A stretch of DNA of 15,805 nucleotides from Pseudopedobacter sp045629485 (GTDB taxonomy: Bacteria > Bacteroidota > Bacteroidia > Sphingobacteriales > Sphingobacteriaceae), in assembly GCA_045629485.1 (NCBI GenBank), contig JAZQRF010000083.1:1-15805 (forward strand). The letters run 5' to 3'. Shown in pieces: positions 1-7,258 of this stretch. The position numbers and the translations under genes were made by a program. How positions within the stretch are numbered: the stretch's first letter is position 1; each line of letters starts with the position of its first letter. The notes beneath the pieces are model-generated. The model saw only the letters and a program-made list of their open reading frames with translations, was not told the DNA's origin and searched no databases.

Positions 1-155
1 TAAAGCCAAATATTAGAACCGTAATAACCGGCTTCTGTAATACTGTTGCCGACGAAAACAATTTTGTCTCCTTGTTTAAATGGCTTTATTTCTTGTGCAC
101 TCAAATCCAAAGAAAGAGCTAACAAAGTTAAAAATGCGGCAAATCTTGGTTTCAT
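1..155 (-). CDS. SGNH/GDSL-family hydrolase, N-terminal fragment
   Basis: This is the first 51 codons of a minus-strand gene that continues past the left edge of the window; the start codon is at 155-153. The product opens with a signal peptide (MKPRFAAFLTLLALSLDLSA, then a likely cut before QEIKPF), so it should be exported. It is followed by GDKIVFVGNSITEAG, which is block I of SGNH/GDSL hydrolases. The nucleophile would be the Ser of G-N-S; here Asn replaces the usual Asp of GDS, a variant found in part of the family. Family members in glycan-use loci are usually acyl or carbohydrate esterases. Substrate and the other catalytic blocks cannot be judged from this fragment. A LacI-type operator and promoter lie about 50 bp upstream, placing it in the same regulon as the genes to its right. 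Confidence 0.75.
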   Translation of the reverse strand, partial: MKPRFAAFLTLLALSLDLSAQEIKPFKQGDKIVFVGNSITEAGYYGSNIWL

Positions 156-201
156 TATTTGGTTTTTAGAATTATATTGGAATTATTATAATTGAACAAT
201 G

Positions 202-231
202 CTAAATTATATAAAAAAAACGATTTAGCAA
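202..231 (-). promoter_or_regulatory. LacI-type operator (212-231) with overlapping promoter for the GDSL gene
   Basis: Read on the minus strand, the 20-mer is TTGCTAAATCGTTTTTTTTA; its first half agrees with the locus consensus TTGCTAAAAC at nine of ten positions. Its TTG (231-229) lies 19 bp before TAATTTAG (209-202), a partial match to the Bacteroidota -7 box TAnnTTTG. The GDSL start codon at 155 follows after about 47 bp. Apart from this element and the terminator at 416-460, the 156-512 gap is AT-rich and shows nothing I can interpret. Confidence 0.6.
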
Positions 232-415
232 AAATACTTAGATGAGTGAAAGCTTTAGGTTTAATAATAAGCTTGCATAAAATGTAACTACGTTTAGAAT
301 AACCCAACACTAATTAATTTTTCATTAATATACATCAACTCAGCGCCCCAATAATATTAAGTCAAAATTTTAGCGAATAAAAATATCCATTGGAAACCGC
401 GTTTTAAAAAAATAT

Positions 416-460
416 CTATTAACCAACAAAAGCCTGTATTAGGCTTTTGTTGGTTAATAG
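416..460 (-). terminator. Rho-independent terminator of the propeller lipoprotein gene
   Basis: A perfect 20-bp inverted repeat (416-435 and 441-460) encloses the 5-nt loop GTATT. On the minus strand the stem is followed by an AT-rich run containing seven T residues. It lies about 50 bp beyond the stop codon of the lipoprotein gene ending at 513 and probably ends that transcript, insulating it from the GDSL gene. Confidence 0.85.
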
Positions 461-512
461 ACGAAACATCTTATTTGATCATTTACATCTATTTAATAAT
501 AGTATTAAATAA

Positions 513-1667
513 TTAAATTCCGATTTCTGAGAGTGGTACTGTAATCGCTCGCGGACGGTAATAATTAGGATCTCGTGTAGCACCAGTTCCTGTGCATTCA
601 ACCTGTTGACAGGCACCGAAGTTTACGCTATAAGTTATCAGCAGTCCTCCTGCTGTAGATTCTGGATGAATAATGGGTGTATAGTATCTAATACGATCTC
701 CTTTAAAAGTCTCATTAATAGTATACACCAACTTACGAGGCGACCACGGTCCTGTAGGACTTGAAGAGAAAGAGGTATATACGCCCCCGTTTCCGTCACA
801 ATTAAATCCGCTGGTTATCGTACATAACACATATTTACCGTTTACTTTAGCCACACTATTAGCGGCAAGAGAGGTTGTTATAGCGCATGTACACCTGTTA
901 GTGTTCCAAACAAAACCATCCCAATAAGTCCACGCACTAGGATTACTCTCATGAAAACGGGCTACAAAAATATCGGAGTTATAGCCAAAATTAGTTCCTT
1001 TCTGCCCGAAGCAATATACATAACCATCCGATTCTTTAACCATACCAGCTGAATAGAGGGCCTCAACCTGACCTGACATATTATTGGGTGTAAGACGTAC
1101 AGGAGCAGTATTCCATGCTGTACCACTACTTTTGGTAAGTTTGTAAAGTGCCTGATTTGTTGGGTTTAGTCCATTTCCTTCAGCTGCATATATATATACA
1201 TGGTTACCTATTTCTACACCTGCTCCCGGCCATGTCCAAGTATTCCCTGGTTGCACAGGAATCATATTGCCAATATTATGGACGGTACCTGTCCTGGTCA
1301 TCATAGGTGCATTTGAAGACCAATTAGTTTTTGTTGGCTGAATGATAATAGAATTAGTATAGGAAATTGTGTGGTTACAATATAAATAGTTGCCAGATAG
1401 TGACCCTTGATAATAAGCATCTTGGGTTACCCAAAGCACTCTCCCGTCTGAAAGCGGAATACTATTGCCCTGATCAAAAGCAACAGATCCTGTTGTTCGT
1501 TTAAAGAAATTCGTAACAGTTTGATCTACCCAAGCATTAGTGCTAAGCATGGATTTTTTCCCAACGCTCTCCTCATTTGTACCCGAGACTGGATTTTCGT
1601 TTTTCTTACAACTCTGCATTAGCACAACTAAACATAATGCACTGGTAATTAACAGTTTTACTTTCAT
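513..1667 (-). CDS. Surface lipoprotein with a DUF5005-like beta-propeller domain
   Basis: A 384-residue predicted lipoprotein. A signal peptide ends in the lipobox LMQSC with Cys20 as the lipidated residue, followed by Lys-Lys. After a short linker, residues from about 50 to the end form one domain rich in repeated blade-like segments: a first strand with a Phe-Phe-x-Arg-Thr-Thr-Gly start, an Asp-Gly-Arg-(x)-Leu-Trp strand, Trp-Pro-Gly-Ala-Gly-Val, and Ser-Pro-Thr-Gly-Pro-Trp. This pattern suggests a five-bladed propeller like those of GH43/GH32-type folds. From memory it resembles the uncharacterised DUF5005/DUF4185 group; that assignment is not verified and no enzymatic activity is established. 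The same domain forms the C-terminal half of the protein at 13336-15249. Regulation is suggested by the operator at 2179-2198, but that leaves an unusually long leader of about 500 nt. A strong terminator follows the gene. Confidence 0.75.
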   Translation of the reverse strand: MKVKLLITSALCLVVLMQSCKKNENPVSGTNEESVGKKSMLSTNAWVDQTVTNFFKRTTGSVAFDQGNSIPLSDGRVLWVTQDAYYQGSLSGNYLYCNHTISYTNSIIIQPTKTNWSSNAPMMTRTGTVHNIGNMIPVQPGNTWTWPGAGVEIGNHVYIYAAEGNGLNPTNQALYKLTKSSGTAWNTAPVRLTPNNMSGQVEALYSAGMVKESDGYVYCFGQKGTNFGYNSDIFVARFHESNPSAWTYWDGFVWNTNRCTCAITTSLAANSVAKVNGKYVLCTITSGFNCDGNGGVYTSFSSSPTGPWSPRKLVYTINETFKGDRIRYYTPIIHPESTAGGLLITYSVNFGACQQVECTGTGATRDPNYYRPRAITVPLSEIGI

Positions 1668-2167
1668 GGTTTGACAAATTATTGGTTAATATTCTATAGA
1701 TTGGTTTATTATTATAAAAGCAGTTTAATTAATCAATTTCTAGCTTCTTCTCACTCAGCGAACAAACTTAAACGATTTACAAATCCAAGACCTTTAAGGA
1801 TTCTCGCACCTAAATCGACCTTATTAGCATTCACTTAATAAGAATAAAAAGGTTTATGGTGTTTATCTGTTTTGTAGAGCTATTATCTATAATTTCACAA
1901 ACCTACTTTGCAACAAATTAAAACTCATCAGGCTTATTTTATCATAGATGAGAATCGATAAACTACTTGAAATTAAAAATCTCAACAATACAAGTAATAG
2001 CAAACCTTCATTAACACCATTTTCAACCTCAGTCCTAAATTATTGTAATCTTATTTAGAGAAAGTATCCCCTCTTCATTCCGGAAAAAATGAATCCTTTA
2101 ACTCATAAATCCACAAATAGCAATAATGTAACTATTGCTTTTTCAATCGTACTTATAATTGGTTTAT
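1668..2167. other. 500-bp stretch without intact gene; possible decayed gene on minus strand
   Basis: No open frame of useful length exists on either strand. On the minus strand just below the predicted promoter, 2150-2106 reads as a signal-peptide-like segment (IEKAIVTLLLFVDL) whose first codon is ACG instead of ATG, followed by a stop. At about 1824-1755 the minus strand reads VDLGARILKGLGFVNRLSLF and then reaches a stop, which faintly recalls the C-terminal region of SusC-type TonB-dependent receptors. Both readings are short and could be chance. They would fit a gene lost between the promoter and the lipoprotein gene. Confidence 0.3.
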
Positions 2168-2198
2168 GTAATGTATAAAAAATAAAACGTTTTAGCAA
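2168..2198 (-). promoter_or_regulatory. LacI-type operator (2179-2198) with overlapping promoter
   Basis: On the minus strand the 20-mer is TTGCTAAAACGTTTTATTTT, matching the consensus through the first sixteen positions. Its TTG (2198-2196) is exactly 20 bp before TACATTAC (2175-2168), a partial TAnnTTTG box. It points toward the lipoprotein gene that begins at 1667, about 500 bp away. Leaders of the other operator-controlled genes here are roughly 10-55 nt, so an intervening gene may have been lost. Confidence 0.6.
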
Positions 2199-2223
2199 AT
2201 AAATTAAAAAGTTTTGAATCAAT

Positions 2224-2548
2224 TTAACATTGTAGTTTATTGGGTGCTATCCAACTGTTTACAATACTCAATACATTTGAATGAGGGTCTGCTTTAGCAA
2301 TAGCTACAGGGAATTTCTTTTGATTAAGTTCTTTTTTAAATCTGATTTAAAACAATGTATGCTTCAGAAGCCTCACTACTAATATCTCTGCTTTAATTCG
2401 GAAACCTATTCACGTAATAAAGCCTAGTAATACTCCTTTAACAACGTGTTTTTTCTAACAAATTCTTTTCTTAAAGTTGATTTAGAAGCCTATAATTCTC
2501 GAGGTTCAAAATCGTATTTAAAGCAATGAATGGTTTAATTCATCTATA
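2224..2548 (-). pseudogene. Possible decayed gene remnant, family not recognised
   Basis: Immediately downstream of the GH38-like gene, the minus strand shows coding-looking pieces in shifting frames: IALNTILNLENYRLLNQL near 2523-2470, then DISSEASEAYIVLNQI near 2386-2339, and KKELNQKKFPVAIAKADPHS continuing to a TAA stop at 2226-2224. The last two pieces join across a one-base frame change in a run of A/T near 2335. I do not recognise the family. The pattern of readable protein segments broken by stops and shifts resembles the two certain pseudogenes in this window, but here it is weaker and may be chance. Confidence 0.3.
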
Positions 2549-5077
2549 TTATCTTGAAATCTTTATAGTTTTAAATTCGAAAGGCCTTAATTCTACACTC
2601 AGATCTGATTTACGATTTGAAGCGGAAATAATTTCCGATTTCTCTTGCAGACTGCCATCTAAATTTACAAATACAGCTTTATCATATTTAAAATTTAGAT
2701 TTACTTTACCTTTAATAGCTGAATTAGCAGAGTTAAACACCCTTAAGTATAGTTCCTTTTCATGATAAGTTAATGATGACACCTCCAAAGAACCCGATGA
2801 CGTTCCTATAAAAGATCTTTTATCCACTTTAGGTTTTTCATGAGTTAAGACAACCTTTAATGGCTCTTTTATCTTTTCATTTACATAGCTCACATCTGCT
2901 TGCTGCCAATTTCCTTGATGAGGCATTAGGTTATAATTAATGTTTGTAATGCTATCAATTCTATAATTACGTCCCCATAATCCTTTGCCAGAATATTGAG
3001 TTGTTAAACCAAGTGGAAATTTTTCTCCATGTGTATAGCTTGTAGTATGGTCAGAAAACATAGTTAAACCAAATTGATGATCCTCGCTTACTATATCCAC
3101 CCAACTTAAAATAACATTGTTTTTTATATTATCCCAACTATTAAAAAATGTATTATCTAATTTACTTTCGGTAACATCAAAGGGAGCATTTTTATAAACT
3201 TTTTGATTTTTTAGTGCAAGCGGAAATAATGTAAGCAACTTATATTTATCATCATAAAAAGCTTTATGAAGTGTGGTATCTTTATAATTTGTCTCTTCAA
3301 ATTCTCCTATTCCTTCATTTTGTTTCCAATCTATCTGAAGATTACATTCAATTAATGGCTGTCCCTGCTTTAATGTAATTTTTTGTATAACCGGGTTTCC
3401 TGCTATTTCACTTGCAACTGCTACTGTTATTATATGAGGTCCCTCTTCTAAAACAGATATGGTCGCAGGTTTATTGGTATTTGAATGAAAACCTCCTTTT
3501 TTATAGAAATTACCTCTTAGCTCGTTAAACTTTCTTTCAGCATTAATATCCACAAATTCTTTATTTGATAAAGTTTTTGCCAGTAAGCTTTTAATAGTGC
3601 CACCTTTCGTTTTATCAATAGTTATCTTATAAAGATCCGTTTCAAGGATGCAGTCTCCATAATTATTAAACACTATGGAAGCCCCGGCATTTTTTATATT
3701 TTTCTTAGCCCGTTTTATTTGAAAAACACTGTACCCCAATGCTGGCACCTGGGCTTTAAAAACAACTTGACCACCCTTAACTATCTGATACTGGTTTTCT
3801 TTATTATTTTCATCAACAATTACGAAATCTACACCTTTAAAATTATCTGGTATTGAAGCTGATACCCATTCATTTCTTTCTCTTCCCAAAGTATTATAGA
3901 CTTTAAAATAGGTATTACTTTTTCGTTTTGTTGTTTGATTATAGAAAACACTATCTGCGATTCTATTTGTTGTAGTAGTCCATTTGGTGACTTTGTCTGC
4001 CCAAGTATCACCTTTCTTCCCATTATAAGGTACAATCCAACAATCATGATGCTGAGCTAACATTAAGCCACGCCAAGCTTCATCAATCGCTTTAGAAGGA
4101 TAAGTTCCATTGTTTTCTAACCTATTAATTGATGCAAATTTCTCAGCTTGAACTATCTTATTCTCTGCTGTTCTTATTTGTTGTGATAACCGTTGCATGA
4201 CTTGTGAGCCCCAAACCAAGCTCACCAATACATCTTCCTGAGAAAACTTCCAGTCTGAAGCTTTTTCTATATTGGCGATGTTTTCGAAATAATTTCTCCA
4301 TGTAGTATAAATTGTAGGTTCATAGAAATCACCTCTTAACCAAGGTCCAAACCGCCATTCAGCATCTTGTAAACACATCCCTACAGGATTTTTAATACCA
4401 TCATTAAATGCCTTATTAACAAACTCATAACTATTATTATTCGCAATAGTTTCCCAAGTTGACCCTTTAGTTAAATCTTCTATACTATACCTAGGACTTG
4501 TTAGGATTGAAGTCTCATCCGGTCCTATCCAGTTAACTAATTCTTTTCCATAAGCTCTGGTATACCCTCCCCAAGCAGTATTAGGATTTTTTAAGGAAGC
4601 GTATTTAAACCCATAAGACTTTAAAATTTGAGGTAAAGCACTTGTAAAGCAAGGCTCTTCTGAAGAATATGTTTTAAAAGTTATTGAAGGAAAATGAGCT
4701 TTTAGCATACGCATTCCATATGAGAACTGCCTAATGATACTTTCGCCTGAAATATTGAACATATATGGCTGACCAAAAGCTGGATTAACATATTCTACCC
4801 TACTATTAACCGAGGTATCTTGCAATAATTGCTTTAAAGAATTATATCCACTCAAATCTGATCTGAGCTCTCTATTCCAAGTCTCTGGTTCAATTTCCAG
4901 ATTAATATTCCAGTTTGGATTATTTTTTAGTTGCTCAACAATAAAAGAAGTATACCCCTCGGGGTAATGTCCCCAAATACCACCATGAAAACCATCAACA
5001 AAATAAGCCGGCTGAGCATAAGACAGTAATGGAAAGCAGATAAATAAAAGTACATAACTCTTTTTTAAAATCCTCAT
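2549..5077 (-). CDS. GH38-like alpha-mannosidase, exported
   Basis: An 842-residue protein with a signal peptide (residues 1-21, ending LLSYA before QPAYF), so probably periplasmic. The architecture fits glycoside hydrolase family 38: an N-terminal alpha/beta barrel (about 25-290), a helical middle domain (about 295-380) containing LAQHHDCW with His343-His344-Asp345, equivalent to the metal-site HHD of GH38 mannosidases, and a long beta-rich C-terminal region to 842. The classical HxD-type first metal motif is replaced by VDGFHGGIWGH (27-37). Where the nucleophile-bearing DPFGHS motif is expected there is YSSEEP (137-142). This places it in a divergent, poorly described branch, and the exact linkage cut is unknown. 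It has its own operator-promoter at 5100-5130 with a leader of about 17 nt. An alpha-mannosidase role is the likeliest; an altered specificity or a retired catalytic site is possible. Confidence 0.7.
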   Translation of the reverse strand: MRILKKSYVLLFICFPLLSYAQPAYFVDGFHGGIWGHYPEGYTSFIVEQLKNNPNWNINLEIEPETWNRELRSDLSGYNSLKQLLQDTSVNSRVEYVNPAFGQPYMFNISGESIIRQFSYGMRMLKAHFPSITFKTYSSEEPCFTSALPQILKSYGFKYASLKNPNTAWGGYTRAYGKELVNWIGPDETSILTSPRYSIEDLTKGSTWETIANNNSYEFVNKAFNDGIKNPVGMCLQDAEWRFGPWLRGDFYEPTIYTTWRNYFENIANIEKASDWKFSQEDVLVSLVWGSQVMQRLSQQIRTAENKIVQAEKFASINRLENNGTYPSKAIDEAWRGLMLAQHHDCWIVPYNGKKGDTWADKVTKWTTTTNRIADSVFYNQTTKRKSNTYFKVYNTLGRERNEWVSASIPDNFKGVDFVIVDENNKENQYQIVKGGQVVFKAQVPALGYSVFQIKRAKKNIKNAGASIVFNNYGDCILETDLYKITIDKTKGGTIKSLLAKTLSNKEFVDINAERKFNELRGNFYKKGGFHSNTNKPATISVLEEGPHIITVAVASEIAGNPVIQKITLKQGQPLIECNLQIDWKQNEGIGEFEETNYKDTTLHKAFYDDKYKLLTLFPLALKNQKVYKNAPFDVTESKLDNTFFNSWDNIKNNVILSWVDIVSEDHQFGLTMFSDHTTSYTHGEKFPLGLTTQYSGKGLWGRNYRIDSITNINYNLMPHQGNWQQADVSYVNEKIKEPLKVVLTHEKPKVDKRSFIGTSSGSLEVSSLTYHEKELYLRVFNSANSAIKGKVNLNFKYDKAVFVNLDGSLQEKSEIISASNRKSDLSVELRPFEFKTIKISR

Positions 5078-5099
5078 GGTCCTGATATAATTAGCTCAG

Positions 5100-5130
5100 C
5101 AAATAAAAGACAAATAAAACGTTTTAGCAA
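5100..5130 (-). promoter_or_regulatory. LacI-type operator (5111-5130) with overlapping promoter of the GH38-like gene
   Basis: On the minus strand the operator reads TTGCTAAAACGTTTTATTTG. Its TTG (5130-5128) is separated by exactly 20 bp from TTTATTTG (5107-5100), which matches TAnnTTTG except at the second base. The start codon of the GH38-like gene (5077) follows about 23 bp after the box. The same 20-mer recurs without change at 7195-7214. Confidence 0.75.
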
Positions 5131-5219
5131 GATTATAACAGGAAAAAAATTTTTAATTTGAAAAGCAGTAACGTTTGGTCACAGATGTAATTATTCTGTT
5201 TAAAAATTAATATTTACTC

Positions 5220-5250
5220 TTGCTAAAATGTTTTAGTAACAATATATTTG
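5220..5250 (+). promoter_or_regulatory. LacI-type operator (5220-5239) with overlapping promoter of the first ROK kinase
   Basis: The operator TTGCTAAAATGTTTTAGTAA is the most symmetrical copy in the window. Its TTG (5220-5222) lies exactly 20 bp before TATATTTG (5243-5250), a perfect TAnnTTTG box. The operator therefore fills the -33 element and most of the spacer, so a bound repressor would exclude RNA polymerase. The kinase start codon at 5267 leaves a leader of only about 10 nt. It is paired with the minus-strand operator at 5111-5130, forming a divergent control region. Confidence 0.85.
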
Positions 5251-5266
5251 CAGCTATAACCAAAAG

Positions 5267-6169
5267 ATGGGTAATAAACCTAACCCAAATTTAATAGTTG
5301 GAATTGACATTGGAGGCTCGCATATTAGTGCAGCACTCGTAGATGCTGATAATTGCATAATCCAAGAAGGTTCATTTTTAAGAAAACATATCAACTCCAA
5401 GGGTACAGTTTCGGAAATAATAAAAAACTGGTGTGAAGTTATTACTGCATTTATAAATAAAGGAAAACTTAATACCGAATATAAAATCGCTTTAGCCATG
5501 CCTGGTCCATTTGATTATACTAATGGCATTTCACTTATTAAAGATTTGCATAAATACGAAAATCTATATGGCATCAATGTAAAGCAGGCATTAAGCGAAA
5601 AATTAAATGTCTCCCCAGATAAAATTCAGTTTAGAAACGATGCAGAAGCATTTTTAGCCGGAGAAATAAGAGCTAATGGTTATCCTACTGATTCCAGAAC
5701 ATTGGGTATTACCCTAGGGACAGGCTTAGGATCTGCAATTAGCCAGCATAGTATCACCAAGGATGCAAACTTCGCTATGCTGACTTTTCTAGACTCGATT
5801 GCGGAAGAATTTCTTTCGACCAGATGGTTTACTTCAAGATTTGTATCAATAACAAAAATGCCTGTAACAAATGTAAAAGATATATTATCTCAGGTAGGCT
5901 ACGAAGAAGAAATAGGTCAAATATTTGAGGAGTTTACGCAAAATTTCACCCATTTTCTCTGTAAAATAATGGAACAGGAAAACTACCAGACCTTAATTAT
6001 AGGCGGGAACATATCTAAAGCCGCAAATAGGTTCCTTGACCGTTTATGCTTATTACTTCATCAAAAAAACAGTAAGCCAACTATATACTTGGCGAATTTG
6101 GGTGAAGCATCTGCTATTATTGGTGCCTCTCTCCTCTTCAGTCAATCAGAAATCATTTACCAAAACTAA
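5267..6169 (+). CDS. ROK-family sugar kinase (first paralog)
   Basis: A 300-residue cytoplasmic protein of the ROK (repressor, ORF, kinase) family without a DNA-binding domain, so a kinase rather than a regulator. Visible motifs are the N-terminal ATP phosphate-binding loop VGIDIGGSH (11-19), MPGP (78-81) in the sugar-site region, the catalytic Asp in RNDAEAF (Asp125), and the second phosphate loop LGTGLGS (150-156). The Cys-rich zinc motif (CxCGxxGCxE) usual in ROK kinases is missing: the equivalent stretch reads DSIAEEFLSTRWF, as in its paralog. Family members phosphorylate hexoses such as glucose, fructose, mannose or N-acetyl sugars; the substrate here is not readable, though a sugar freed by the neighbouring glycosidases is a sensible guess. 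The ATG at 5267 suits the promoter ending at 5250. It converges on the second ROK gene. Confidence 0.85.
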   Translation: MGNKPNPNLIVGIDIGGSHISAALVDADNCIIQEGSFLRKHINSKGTVSEIIKNWCEVITAFINKGKLNTEYKIALAMPGPFDYTNGISLIKDLHKYENLYGINVKQALSEKLNVSPDKIQFRNDAEAFLAGEIRANGYPTDSRTLGITLGTGLGSAISQHSITKDANFAMLTFLDSIAEEFLSTRWFTSRFVSITKMPVTNVKDILSQVGYEEEIGQIFEEFTQNFTHFLCKIMEQENYQTLIIGGNISKAANRFLDRLCLLLHQKNSKPTIYLANLGEASAIIGASLLFSQSEIIYQN

Positions 6170-6174
6170 ATCTT

Positions 6175-6217
6175 CAATAAAAAATGCATTTTTAAATTGA
6201 AATCGCATTTTTTATTG
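6175..6217. terminator. Bidirectional terminator between the convergent ROK genes
   Basis: A 13-bp perfect inverted repeat, CAATAAAAAATGC (6175-6187) and GCATTTTTTATTG (6205-6217), encloses a 17-nt loop. The arms contain A-run and T-run segments, so the structure offers a U-rich tail in either direction. It sits 6 bp after one stop codon and 16 bp before the other. Confidence 0.7.
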
Positions 6218-6232
6218 CTTACGAAGTTATTT

Positions 6233-7123
6233 TTATACCGGCCGGACCGTCTCTTCTTTCCAAATGCCCGCAGCCCCAATTAATGCTGCATCTTCTCCTA
6301 ATATTGCTTGCTTTATTTCTATGTTATGGGATGTATCTAACACTTTATAAACCTCACTTATGAACAAAGGTGAAGTCTTAGTAATATTACCACCAAGTAC
6401 AACAGTATCAACTTCTCTCTCCATTTCAATAAAACATTGTAAAAATAAACCTAAGTTGGTTCCGAATTCTTTAAATACTTCTAAAGCTTCTACTTGTCCG
6501 GCATCAGCGAGGCTAAACAGATCTTTAACATTCTCAATTTTATTTGCAGTTCTTTCAAAATAACTTTTTACAAACCATCTTGTTGACAGGAATTCTTCAA
6601 CTACTCCGTCTTTGAAAGGCATTTTCCATAAATCTGCATCTACTACATCCCCATGATTAAGAGCTTTTGCAGAACCCAGTCCTGTACCTAAAGTAAGTCC
6701 AATTATATTCTTACCATTTTTCGCACATCCTCCTAAAATCTCCCCTTGCAAAAACGCTACAGCATCGTTAATAAACCCTATATTAGAAGGTGGCATATTG
6801 ATCCGCTTAGCTAAGAGTTCTTTAATATTTAAGCCAAAAAGTGCCTCATACTTGTCTTGTCCATTTATCAAGGAAATTCCTTTCTCATAATCTAATGGAC
6901 CAGGCATAGAAATACCTAAATATTCGGGTTGAATTCCAGAATGGTTACAAGACATTTCAATTGCCTTTTGCCAGGCATTTAAAATAATTTCCAAATTTCC
7001 TTTTGAATTCAATTCCAAACGGGATTTAGTACTAGCTAATACCGAATTGGTTTGAAGATCTATAACCCCAACTGTTATATGAGATCCACCGATATCCGCA
7101 CCCAAAACTAATTTCTGACTCAT
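6233..7123 (-). CDS. ROK-family sugar kinase (second paralog)
   Basis: A 296-residue ROK kinase. I place the start at the ATG at 7123-7121 (MSQKLVLGADIGGSH), because the P-loop then begins at the distance seen in its paralog; an in-frame ATG at 7135 would add MYLK. Motifs are the first phosphate loop LGADIGGSH, SMPGPLDY, the catalytic Asp in INDAVAF, the second phosphate loop LTLGTGLGS, and EEFLSTRWF. The last segment is shared with the convergent paralog and stands where the zinc-binding Cys cluster of most ROK kinases would be. By eye the two kinases are roughly 40 percent identical, so they are an old duplication probably split by substrate or regulation. It has its own operator at 7195-7214 and is not simply co-transcribed with the lacI gene upstream. 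Substrate unknown. Confidence 0.85.
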   Translation of the reverse strand: MSQKLVLGADIGGSHITVGVIDLQTNSVLASTKSRLELNSKGNLEIILNAWQKAIEMSCNHSGIQPEYLGISMPGPLDYEKGISLINGQDKYEALFGLNIKELLAKRINMPPSNIGFINDAVAFLQGEILGGCAKNGKNIIGLTLGTGLGSAKALNHGDVVDADLWKMPFKDGVVEEFLSTRWFVKSYFERTANKIENVKDLFSLADAGQVEALEVFKEFGTNLGLFLQCFIEMEREVDTVVLGGNITKTSPLFISEVYKVLDTSHNIEIKQAILGEDAALIGAAGIWKEETVRPV

Positions 7124-7183
7124 TTTTAAATACACTAAAGTTTTTATAAACGCTGATATAAAAGAATTAATTACAATTATTAA

Positions 7184-7214
7184 CCCTTATAATTCAAATA
7201 AAACGTTTTAGCAA
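7184..7214 (-). promoter_or_regulatory. LacI-type operator (7195-7214) and probable promoter of the second ROK kinase
   Basis: On the minus strand the operator is TTGCTAAAACGTTTTATTTG, identical over all 20 bases to the one before the GH38-like gene. TTG (7214-7212) is followed after 20 bp by TATAAGGG (7191-7184), which keeps only the TA and final G of the -7 consensus, so this promoter looks weaker. It lies between the lacI stop codon and the kinase start. Confidence 0.65.
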
Positions 7215-7258
7215 AGCTAACAAAAGTATCCAATTTAGAAGAAATGGACTAACATATT

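Noticed and set aside
2526..2765. A 79-codon plus-strand open frame
   Set aside because: It is antisense to the 3' end of the GH38-like gene, has no recognisable motif and no promoter; a chance open frame. Other short frames opposite the GH78, LacI and ROK genes were rejected for the same reason.
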